NCBI GenBank assembly: GCA_949751835.1
Contig: CATKHK010000174.1
Coordinates: forward strand, 1-31,780
Direction: 5' to 3'
DNA: 31,780 bases
From: Blepharisma japonicum
Taxonomy: Eukaryota > Ciliophora > Heterotrichea > Heterotrichida > Blepharismidae
Shown here one piece after another: positions 1 to 11,600 of this stretch (the first letter of the stretch is position 1; each line of letters opens with the position of its first letter). A program made the position numbers and the translations under genes. The notes below the pieces were generated by a model. The model was not told the origin of the DNA. It saw only the letters and a program-made list of their open reading frames with translations, and did no database searches.

Positions 1-2
1 AT

Positions 3-173
3 TTCACTGCTTGCAATAGTTACCCAGTAACACCTACTTGCATTGATTATACCTCAACAACTCCTTTGAGTAGTATATCATTTACAACTTCAGGATCCTC
101 AGGCACTGACAGCAGTGCAGTCATGATGGGTGCAAGTGCAGCTTTGGCCTTCATCTTAACCTTACTTAACTAA
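3..173 (+). CDS. C-terminus of a probable GPI-anchored surface protein (5' partial)
   Basis: An open frame enters from the left edge and ends at TAA (171-173), giving 56 residues. The visible part is Ser/Thr-rich with two cysteines, then a small-residue stretch (S-G-S-S-G-T-D-S-S-A) followed by a hydrophobic C-terminal tail of about 17 residues ending in L-L-N with no basic stop-transfer residues after it. That layout is the usual GPI-anchor signal: omega site in the Ser/Gly/Asp stretch, hydrophobic tail removed in the ER. Ciliate surface proteins often end this way. The family cannot be named because the body of the protein is outside the window. A plain single-pass tail-anchored protein is the main alternative. 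Confidence 0.65.
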   Translation, partial: FTACNSYPVTPTCIDYTSTTPLSSISFTTSGSSGTDSSAVMMGASAALAFILTLLN

Positions 174-1923
174 GCTTTATCTTTAACTTTGCCTTTAATC
201 AATTTATTTAATAATATCTTAAAAAGAAAAATTCAACTAAAATTTAACCTATTTTGGCATTTAAATAAGGAGATAATCTTATGGATAATTTGATAGATTT
301 TTAGTTCCTAATTAGGTATTGCAGAGAGTCTAAACTAGTCCATTTTTAATTTACTGTCAATACTCTTTCAGATTCTTGAATTCCTTCGATTTTTCTTTAT
401 TATGACTTATTTTCTGTTTAGTTAAGCCATGCTTTTATCTTTTGTTTGTTCTTTTCCTTTATGGATTTTAAATTTTATTTAAGTAGGAATAAAGTGTTCA
501 TATAATGAAAAATGCTTTGGGAATCATTCCAACCCGTTTTTTGAATTTAACTTTTAGGATTTAACAATGGAGCTTCCCTTGATTTCAATATTTAGAAAGG
601 ATTTATCATGCTTTATCAGAAAGTAAAAAAGTAATCTGCAATTTTTTTAATTAAGTCTTCTATTTTATGTTAGAATAGGCGATGCTGCCTTAGCATGCTG
701 CTTCTAAGTCACTTTATTTTAGATTAAGCTCTGAGACACATGGTTCGTTTTCATCTTTGCATGAATAACATTTTAAATCTGATCATTTTTATATGCTTCA
801 TAGATTATGCTTGTGAAATAAATTAGAAAAATAAAATCACTTAAGATGATTTGAAGTTTTTGCCCTTAAGATTCTGAATGCGCCCATTTTACACAAATTT
901 AATAAAATGATATTAAATTTAAAGGTATTTTTTATTTAGATAAATCATAACTTTTATCAGATTTCTTCAAAGAAAATTTACTAAAAGAATATGTAAATTT
1001 GCGAATACGGGTAAGCTCAGTGATCAATAATGAGTGCTTATGCATAAGGGATCAAAATAAAATAGGTAATTTTCTAATTTATAAGCGAAATCGTTCTATA
1101 GCTTTTTTATATCTTTTATTAGGTATTTTCAACTCAAAGTTGCTTTTCAGTCACTTAAAAATGATTACAAAAATTGCTTAATTAGCACAATGTCTAGAGA
1201 TTTTTCTTCTAAAGGAATATTGGGTTTCTTGTGACAATTAATTAGAAAAGTGTATGCACAAATTTGCCAAGTAAATTCTTTTGAGCTGGCTGAATTTATA
1301 TTAAAGTTCACTTTATAAAATGCCAAGATAATAATCATAAACCATTTCTCTATCATATTATAATACAATGATACTTTTAGTCTATCAAAGCATACGTATT
1401 AAGGATTGAAAAATAATTTTAAAAGGGTTTAGACCAAAATACCTTATTATATAATTCAATTTTGTATAGCTTAATCTAAACGATTTCAAGAATCTAAGGC
1501 ACATCGAAATCTACAAGTTTAATTACCCTCGTCATTTCAAAATTTTGCACTTCTATAAACTTTTCATAATAAAGCTCAGCTAGATATATGCTCAACTAAG
1601 AATTTTCTTTCTCAAGATTATTTACTTAGGTTTACCCGATATTTCAGGCTTAAGCCTGCTAAGAATTCAATTTTTTGTGATGCAAATGAGAACTTGGTTT
1701 AAAATTAACTTAAGGCGATTTTAAGTCAAATAAATTTCATTTTCAAGAAAATCAAAACTTATTAGGCATGAGGTTTTCGACAAAGAATGAAGAAAATTAT
1801 CAAAAAAATCCTTCTCTGAGCTAGTCTTTCTATTTTCAGTAGTGAACTTATTCTTAAAATACAAAAAAATTATAGTATATTCCTGAAATTTCTTCCCTTT
1901 TGATCATTATTTAGTCTATATAA
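174..1923. other. Long AT-rich interval with little coding sequence
   Basis: About 1.75 kb rich in TAA and TAG in all frames on both strands. I see no long frame even when TGA is read as Trp. The exception is a short frame at 1190-1318. The stretch is much longer than the other gaps in this window (300-900 bases). It may hold 3' and 5' flanks, decayed sequence or DNA that is removed during macronuclear development; nothing in the sequence decides between these. Confidence 0.5.
1190..1318 (+). CDS. Possible small or remnant coding segment with one in-frame TGA
   Basis: ATG at 1190 opens a 42-codon frame ending at TAA (1316-1318), with one in-frame TGA read as Trp after G-F-L. The peptide has mixed composition (for example the segments Q-L-I-R-K-V-Y-A-Q-I-C and S-F-E-L-A-E-F-I-L-K), more like protein than the surrounding AT-rich translation, which is dominated by Ile, Lys, Asn and Phe. 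It is short and matches no family I know. It could be an exon of a larger gene, a remnant or chance. Confidence 0.2.
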
Positions 1924-2489
1924 AATGGCAGCAAAGTTTTTGACATCTTGACACAATATCCTCAAACTTACGACCAATATGAACTGAGCAAGAAATCAGT
2001 CGAGAATTATGGCGATATGCATATGGTTAAGCGTTGGTTTAATTTTTTGTATTGTAATGTAAGAAGACTTGCTATTTCTTTCAGACCCAGATATTTTCTC
2101 CCAAGGAATCAGATGTGATTGACTTAAACTGCAGAGGAATTAGATATTTTTTTGTAGCTACTTAAGAAAATCACTTAAATATTAGGCTCTGCCTCTCAAG
2201 CGACTTCCAACTCCAGAAGTAGAGTTTGATAAACTCATAGTTTTCCACTCAAGAATGTACCCCTAGCAAGGAAGGAGAACCGCGTCAATCTCGTTTATAT
2301 TTAAATTGCCCTAGAGTTAGGTGGTTAGGAAAAAGAAGGGTAGTCAAATCACTCCTAAAAGCGATTCATCAATTTGATCGCACCAAATTTGGATGCCACA
2401 AATTGGATGAGCATCTGTCTAAGTCCTTGAGATTGGATCGTCAATACAGCATATGCTTATTTGCTAATAAGATTAAAATCATTGTTTAG
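1924..2489 (+). CDS. Candidate four-exon gene with short phase-0 introns, unknown function
   Basis: Four open segments join in frame if three GT...AG introns are removed: 2059-2084 (26 nt, GTAAG...TTTCAG), 2154-2185 (32 nt) and 2219-2240 (22 nt). All three are phase 0. The exons are up to 2058, 2085-2153 (23 codons), 2186-2218 (11 codons) and 2241-2489 (82 codons plus TAG). The frame is open from 1924; the first in-frame ATG is at 2017, giving about 130 residues, or an upstream exon supplies the start. The last exon is basic, with clusters such as G-K-R-R and H-K-L-D-E, and uses CGN arginine codons that the neighbouring genes mostly avoid. I recognise no family. Each intron removes or bypasses stops, which supports the model, but no transcript confirms it. 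Confidence 0.35.
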
Positions 2490-2640
2490 CCTGATAATAT
2501 TTTTATCTGCTGATCAGAAAATTTTATTATATGTTAATTGTTTATTTCTTATATACAAAGATTCTTCTTAAGTTTTTATTTAAATATTGAGAAATTTATC
2601 ACCATCGTATTTTGCCAATTTCATTGCTCGGTAATAATTA

Positions 2641-5600
2641 ATGGGGAACGCAGCCACTAGCATTGCAGCTCGTGTATCAAGTTTGAATTCTGACACTATT
2701 GACAAAGAACTGAAAGATGACCTGAATATTCTCGGAGATTATAAACTGTTTTTTGACCACAATGCTTTATCATTCAGAGAAGAGCTCAGCAATTGTCAGG
2801 TACCTGGTTCATCAGCAAACAGCTTTGAAGATGTGAGCTATCTAAATGAAGAAGAATTACTCTGCAGCATGGAAGATAAAGACTATATACCAAAAAAGCA
2901 AGCAAAAGTCATACAAGATTTACTTAGTGAAATTGACCTTTACAGAGGTGAGGATATAAACTCAATGGAAACGATAAAAAAATTCCAATATCTTAGCAGG
3001 GCTTATGAAGCTCTTCTTAGAGTTGATGAGCATGAAAAAAGAAAATCCAAGCCAGTTATCAAGAAAATTAAAAATAGAAACGCAATAAACCCAATGGCCA
3101 AATCAGGAATTTATTTTGGAATTTCATCATTGCTTGGAATAATCAAAGGCTTAGGCTCCAAAGATCCAGAGTTCTATAAGATTATAATAGAAGCTACTTT
3201 AAGCATTGTGTCTGATTTAAGCCCAAAGGAACTTGTATCTAATGATGCTTCTCTTTCTCAAATAATTTCTACAGTTTTGGCATTTTTCAATTCAATGTTG
3301 ATGAAAGAGCTTCCTAATATCCAAGATGAAAATATAAATGGCTGCTGCTCAGTACTATTTGGGCTCTATATAGCAACAGAAGACTTTTGCACAGCCCTGT
3401 CTTTAGCCTTAGCATTTTGTCGTCTTGACCAAAGCAAAAACTATTCCTCAATCTACAAGAAGATTTTTCCTCAACTCACAAATTTCGAATTAGTTGTATC
3501 AGAACAAGAGAAACTAGTATTTCGTTGGAATGCAGAAAGGAAAGGAAAAGGAATAGAAATACTAGAAGATTCCCCAGAAGTTTTAAATAGACCAATTTCA
3601 GAAGGCTGGGGAGTTGCGTTTTCAGAGAGAGCTTATACATCAGGTGTTTACTATTTTGAGATGACATGGCTGAGTGGTCAGCATGATTATATTTATTTTG
3701 GAGTTTCTAATGGAGAATACACTGATCTTGACGCAACCCCTCCAGATTCTTCATTCTGCATATGTTATAAGCCAGCAGGAGGAATTTATAAAAATACGAC
3801 TGAGCAACATAACTTTGAGAAATATGAAGTTGGTGATAAGATTGGGGTGCTATTGGATATGGATCAGAATTCAGTACTTTTCTTTCATAACGGCAAAAAA
3901 GATCCTTCTGGGGCTGTGATGAATCTTCCGAAAATATTGTTTTTATTTCTCTGCAGTGGAGGAATCAGCAAACATAAAATTGAAATAAATCCTGAAAACA
4001 TGCCAAATTTTGTATCACAATATATCTATAGCTTTGGCCAAGCAAAGAAGGAAGTAAAAAAAGAGATTTCAAGCATTATTGATAAAGCAATTGAAGCTGG
4101 GGAAATCACAGAAGAGTATCTTCAGATAAAGCCTATTGAACTTTCAAGGTACATCCTCAAATCTTTTGATAAAAGAAATGACATTGTTTTGGAAGGATTG
4201 GAAAATAGAGAGATAAAAGTGAGCTCAGAAAAGAGATTTGGGGTTTCTTTTGATGTTAAAAATGAAACAGTAGAAATTTTAGAGAAATTGGCTTTGGCTT
4301 GTGCTGAAAAAGCTCATTCAGAAGCAACTGATAGAGAATCGAAAGAAATTTACTCAGAAATGCTAGTTTATACGCTAAAACTTATCAGAGCACACTTACT
4401 ATTGTCTAATGCTATACCTGAAGCAACTTTAGATAGACAGTTGAGATTAAAACTTATGAAAACAATTATGAATCTTATGTAGCCTCGAAAGCATTTGATG
4501 AAGCCACAAAGCTTGTGACTTCTTGCTTTACTGTTTTTTATAAGGACCCACAAGAAAAATTGTCTTATTTATTAGACAGGCTTAAAGATCAGCTGGATGG
4601 AGTTGAAATATCAGGCATTTTTAAAGAACTTGAAGACAGAATTTTCTTAGAGATGGCAAGACCTGATAAGCTTTTTCCAGCTTTAGAGTTAGTAAATGAA
4701 GAATCCCAAAATTTGGTTGAAACTTATTTCAAAAATTTAATAGAGCTATCTTCAGAAATTTCAAAAAAACTCGTAAGAGGGGAAGAAACATCAGTTGGGA
4801 TCCAAAAGCTTCTTGAAACAAGCCAAATCGCTTTATTTGGCCAAGCCGCAAAATCTAATTTCAAAGGAAAATGGCAAGAAATTTTAATGAATTACTCTTT
4901 AACCGTTTTTCAGAACTGTGAAGAAGTCCTCCACATTATAAAAGAAAAAGAAAAGAGTTCTTCATTATCAGATAAGCTCACAAGTACCATAAAGGAAACC
5001 ATTCTTGGCGATTTATTGGAAACTTTGCTTTATATGCTTTCCTTATCCAAATTAAGCCTTCATTTTATATCAAAAATTTTGCCAGTTCTTCAAAGTATCA
5101 CAAATTATCTCCAACATTTCGACCCAAAACCAAAACTTCATAAAAAACAACAAATTATTGTATCAAAAACATATGAGAGCAACCATCCTTATGAAAATTC
5201 TCTTGATGTTTCACAAAAAATAAAAATTTTAGGAGCTAATAAATATTTTTTGGTTTTTGACCTTCAGTCTAGAACTGAAAAAAATTGCGATTATTTAGAG
5301 CTTTGAAAAGACGATAAAAAAGAAGAAAAACTATTTAGGTGGGATGGTGCAGAATTTCCTGAAGGCAAAATAGAAGTCGAAGTCCCATATTTATTTTTTA
5401 CATTCCATTCAGATATAGGAGTCAATTTTTGGGGATGGAAAATAGACATTTCTGCTGAAATTGAATCTGAATATTATGCTAAGCAATGGCCAGACACTAT
5501 AAAAGATGTGTTAGGAATTATGACTGGGTTTATTAGTGTAAAATTAATTTCAGGAGAATTCGAAATAAATGAAGAGGATGAAGACGTAAAAGCTTTTCTT

Positions 5601-8600
5601 AAGCACCCACTACTAAAATATGGAATCCCCGACAAGGCTTTAGCATTTTTAAAGCCCCAAAGTCCTATCCCAGAAACTTTATTGGCAGTTTGCCAAGTCC
5701 AGGAATTTATGAAAAACTTAAGCCTAAAACTCTAGGGCAGTTTATAAAGACCATCCCAGACAAAAAGTTTGTATGCAATACCCAAAAAGAGGCCACAATA
5801 CAAGAATATATTGATTCTTATGGGAAATGTGGAGACTCAAATTACCCAGATAATCAGTTTATCAATGATTTTATTGAAGGAAGTGAGGATATCGCTAAAA
5901 ATTGGCAAGTACTTAAAAAAGCAGTTGTGATAAATGAAGAAAAGTTTTATAATGAAAGAACAGAATTTGATAAAGCAGAAAGAGCAATTTTCTCTGTTTA
6001 TGCTCATTTCTTTGGATTTTCAGAGAATTTCGAAAAAATTATTAAAGATCCTTCAAATTCTGGACAAGAAATCAGATATATCATAAACGAAATATTAAAA
6101 TATAGAAAATGGGCAGAAGAGTATATAAGCAAGCTTAAAAGAGCTGCACCGCTAACTATTGAAGAATTTTCCAAAGAAATTGTGGCTAAATGTACCTTAT
6201 TAATTAATTCAAAACATATAGAAAGCTTAAATGAACTCGAAATTTCAAAAATATGCAAAAATATTACGGCTCCAGAGGAAATTAATAGCAAAGCTGATTC
6301 AGAATATACCAAAGAAATAACAAAACTTTCCCAAGCCCTCCTTTCTTTATTTGAAATTCCTATAACGATCGAAAAAATTCTTGATGCTCTTGAAAAAAGA
6401 AAAACAAAAGCTATTTTAAGAGCTCTTGGACTCTCAAGCTTAGCAGCAAGCCTGTCATCTAGGCAAGAAACAGTCTTAATAAGATCTTTTACAGACTCAT
6501 TAAAACAAAATAATTTGAAAATCCATTATTGGGATAATCTTGAAGGAATTGACCCTGTCTTATTAAAATGCATCCAGAAGTCATTTTATAGCATTTATGA
6601 GCTATTACAAAAAGAGCTGCTTAAATCTACTACAGCTGTAATAGATATGCGTTTATACTCCCATTATTTGAATGTTTTAGATGCATTGTGTTTCCTTTGA
6701 AAGATTGTGATTATTTCATGATTTTGGAGCAGCAATTTCCGCTTGTGATTAATCTTTTATTAAAATGGTCTAAAGGGTATATTGGAGAAGAAGTTGAAAC
6801 AAGGCAATTTCTTATAGACCTATGCATTACAGGATTGAAAATTATTCCAGAAGCTGAAGCTGTCGATACTTTTGAAAAAGTTTTGTTAGAAGAAAAGGAA
6901 GAGCAAAATCTTTATTTAGTTTTGGAGCGCAAAGGAGGCCTTCAAATAATAGATTTGCAATTCACTATCGAAGAGATTGAAGGATACGAAAATTTAGGAA
7001 AATTCACAAAAAATGGGGAAATTTGAAATATTTTAATTAAAAAGGGTCAAGAAAACCCAAAGAATCAATTCTTAGTGAATATTAATGAAAACTTAGATTG
7101 AGAATATAAATCGTATTATGATTTATTAGGAAATGAAATAAAAGAAAATAAGAAATCAAGAGAGCTTCTCAAAGAGGAACTTTGTAAAGCAGCCTGGGCT
7201 GCTTACAAGTTTTTAATATTCAATACAATCGGAAAGGTAAGCCAAACTGATTTTCCAGATAAACAGGCTGTTAAAGATTTATTTATGCATGCAATTTTTA
7301 GTGAACTTCAATGGGACCAATCATTACTAGAGTCAAGCTCTTCATGAATTAAAATAGGAGATGTAGTTTCTGGTAAATTGTGGATAAATAAAATAAATGT
7401 TGGTAAAAAATATAAGAAAAATCCTATGCAAGAGTGGATTAGACAGTTTATCAAGGAAACAGAGTGTTTGAAAGAATCCATACTAAAAGAAATGATAATG
7501 GATTTAGTTACAAAAGCTGATCCAGCAATGAAAGGAGTCCTCACACCTGCTGAAATTTCAAGGCTTGATCCTGAATTCATATCTATTTTAAGTCAAGATG
7601 CCTATAAAAATTATCAAGGAAACTTTGATTTTTTCAAATATATCAATACAATTCATGAAATAAAAACCTTATTAACCAAAGAAGATCTGGCATATATGGA
7701 GAATTCTAAGCTATGAACTCAAATTCCAGAGGATTATGAGCAAGCTTCTTTATCTTATGATTTTTGTAATATCGAGGCCATTTATAGAAATGTTCTGTCA
7801 AGATTCAGCTTAGGACACCATGAAAAATCATTTTCCCCATTTTTGAGTCTCTTTGGTCAGGCTGAAATTAAAGGCATTGTGAAAGGTCAAGACTGTCCAT
7901 CAGATTTCAAAAATGAAGAAGGGGACTTGGATTTCTATGTCACAATGCATGCTATTGCTAAAGATCAAGCTAAGTATCGCGATTATTATAATGAATTAAA
8001 GGAAGCATTGCTACAATATGATGATCTTCCGATAAGTTGCTCAGAAATTTGCAAAGAAAGCAAATCTTCAAATGAATATATGACCTCTCTCTTATGGACA
8101 ATTTACGGGTGTCTTGATTCAAATTCTATTCTTAGCATTTTAGCTAGGGAGGAATATATTGAAAAACTTATTAAAATTACTTTTCTTAACTCTATAAAAA
8201 TTAACTTTACACTTGGATCTCGCATTCTTAAAGCAATCATTTCTACTCAGTACTCACCTCAAACCTTATTTCCAGTTTTCTCGAAAATTCCTTACTTTTA
8301 TACCGAAAATACTGATTTTATCCAATTTTTACTAGAAAGAATTGGAAAAATGGCATACTGGTATGGACTAAGAAGCCCAAAAACTGACCTCTTTCGAATT
8401 GGCTATGAAGCTATTGTGTTCTTAAAGGAGCTTATAAATTCAGATAAGTGAAAAAATGAAGTGTTTAGCACAATTATTAAGTTTTTAAGCAATGCTATAG
8501 AAAATTTAAAGGAAGGAAAAGCACTTCTCATGCATCAAGTAGGAGCAATTAAATCTTTGCCCATCCTAACCGAGCAACTAGATATTTTTAGAAGCGATCC

Positions 8601-11600
8601 TATTGAGTTAGCTGAAGTAAGATTAGAGGGCTGTAATATAGAAAGATGCATCATTAGAGAAGATAATCGAGATAGTATCAATATTTACTCGCCTATTACT
8701 GACGAGAAAGGATCTTGGGCCATATCATCAATCGCTTCTCTAATACCAATTAACAATTTTAGAATAAAAAAGTCTCTCAATCAAGATGAACTACAAATTA
8801 TTTATGATTCAGCTATTAATTTATGGTTTTTATTAGCTGATTCTGAGTTTTCTCATTTAAAAATAAAATCTGAAAGGGTAGCTTCATTTAGAATTCTTTA
8901 CGCTCACTTAGAAGATATCACTGTTAATGCAATTTCATTTATTGTCAAAAATAAACAAATAAAAATTGATGAGTGTACAGATTTGTTGAGGTTAATAATA
9001 AATCATGCAAAAGTTGAAACCAAAATTATGGGAAAGCAGGGAGAACAGCTACTCATAAAAGAAATCATTAAGAAAATAGCAGAAGAATCTATTTACAATG
9101 AATTGGCAGATGAGGAAATAATGGAGATATTTTCATATTCTAATGATGTCACAAAAGGTCTTATTGAAGAGCTAAAGCAAGAAAATGTTGAGATGATGAT
9201 TATTGCTAAATGCCTTAAGATGGGAATTAAAGATAAAAGCAAAATTTTAGATTTAGCAAGAAAGCCAAAAGACTTAAAATCGAATCTCTTATTTAGACTT
9301 CAAAAAATAGATCCTTTAGCTCTAGAAATAATAGACACTGATGGACATGCAGATATTTATCAAAATTCAAATAATCAATTTTTAATTGAAAATAATCACT
9401 TTTCAATATCAAGGAAACAAATAACAACAATTCCTGATATATCTGTTTTTCAAAATGCGACATTATTTGTTGAAAATTTAACTATTTTAGCCCGGCTAGA
9501 AGGGTTGTCTCAGCAAAATCAGCTTTCGTTTGGGCTTAAACTTGGAGGAATTGATATAGGATTAAGCACAAAATCGGGGTCACCAAGCTTTGAGATTAAT
9601 GGCAGAGTCATTACCTCTGCAAAGCTTGATGAGATTTTGGCTCTTCGGATTTATTTAAATCCAAATGGACATATCAAAATAATCCATGAAAATACTAAAG
9701 AAAGCTTTGACTTAGAAGACACTACAATATTTAATGGTTTTCAAATTGGAGCATATGGACTTTATATGGAAGCAGGTACAAAAGCTTCTTTATTAACTTT
9801 TGAAGTTTATGAAGGAAATAACCCAACGGTCCAACCTGCAAATAATGATCCAGTTAAAACAGACAAAGCACTAAATGCTATAAGAAGCTACGGGAATAGC
9901 GACAAACTGGGGCTGAAACTTTTAGGTCTCAATGATGATCAATTTGCTGAGGCATTATCATCAGGGCGAGATTTAAGATCAAGCTTAGATTATATTTCTC
10001 AGAATTTTCCTTGGGCTTTTCAAAATGGAATCAGCTCTCTAAACCAAGATGTTGTCACTGAGATAAAACTTGCCAAAACAATTAATGAAGTTCCATTAGG
10101 ATTTTCACCAGTTCCTATCTACGAAGAAGGCAAGAAAATAGAGTTTAAATTGCCAAAATTGATGATTTTATGCATAAAAAAAGAGCCAATTACAACTGGA
10201 AACGCTTTCACAAATATTGAAATAGGTTCAGGGGCTGAGGGGTATATAGACTTAGGGAGCTTTGAAAGTCAAATCGAATCAGCTCACATCTGGGTAAAGC
10301 CAGGAGAAGTTAGCAAAGCTGCCTGCATAAAGGATATTATTATCATTAAATCTTCCTCAATTTATAAAGTGAAAATACCTCTTGGATATAGCATTATAAA
10401 AGATAAGGAAAGAAATGATATAAACATTGGCCAAAGTTTAGGGGAAAAATCATATTTATTTATGGCTGTAAAATTGCATGACAGTATCTTAAACTGTCCA
10501 TTGGTACCGTTTATGAATATGCAGCTACCTGCAAGACTCGGCCAAATAGAAACACCAGAAAATTGAGAAGATATAGAGAGCGATTCTTTTAAATCAAAAT
10601 CAATCCAAGAGTTATTCAGTTACTATTTTAAATATATTGATTATTCAAAGCAATCATCTTATAAAAATCTAGCTCTGGTGCTTATGAAAAATTGCCCAAA
10701 CTCTCTTGGAAAAATTGCTGAGGAATTTAGCATAATAAAATTACTTGATTTCTTAGGTGTCAATAAAATATCAAAAATAATTGATAATTTGTTATCAGAA
10801 GATAACCCAAAACTTAAAGATAAGTTGCTTAAAGACTGCCTTGTAAAATTACTCAAGCGTTCTAGCCATAGAGAAAAGTTAATTAATCCACTACCTTCCC
10901 TTACAATAGAAAGCTCTCACCCATATGAAAATCAAATAGATCTCGACAAGGAAATTAGAATCCCAGGAGCAAAGGCTCTATACTTTGTGTTTGATTCACA
11001 ATGCAAAACTGAGAATGATTATGATTATTTAGCATTCTATAGAAATCCAGGCAGGCAAGGAGAAATTGCATCCTTTTCAGGAGATAGGTATAACTGGCAT
11101 CCATTTTGTATTGAAGGAGATACCGTTTATATTTATTTTCATGCTGATGGGTCTAACAATGATTGGGGCTATAAATTTGAGGTAATTCCAACAGATCCAG
11201 GAGCTGCTACAGAAGAAAAGCCTTTGTCTGAAATTTGGATGCTAAATAAGATTTCAAATTTAAGTCCTATTCCAGCTGAATTTATGGCAATAACAAGCCC
11301 ACAAATGATACAGCCAATATTTTCATATTCTTTAGCAGAAGATATAGGACTATCAAAGCTGGCCTTAGTAAATATTATGAGTAAAATTATAAAAGACCAG
11401 AAAGGGCTACTATTTAAAAATATTGTTAATATATTAATGACTCAAGCCAATGAGCTCCATAGTATTGTGAGTATAAATAAGGCACAAAATTCTCTATTGC
11501 AAGCAACAGCTAGATTTTTGGAAGATGCTTCATGCAAGTTCTCAATTTCAAATAAAGAGGTATGGTTTATAGATTACTGTGAGCTTGCTTCTGATATTAA

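Noticed and set aside
5688-5702. 15-nt GT...AG segment resembling a heterotrich mini-intron
   Set aside because: Fifteen bases keep the frame, so it cannot explain the frame change there, and nothing else calls for an intron.
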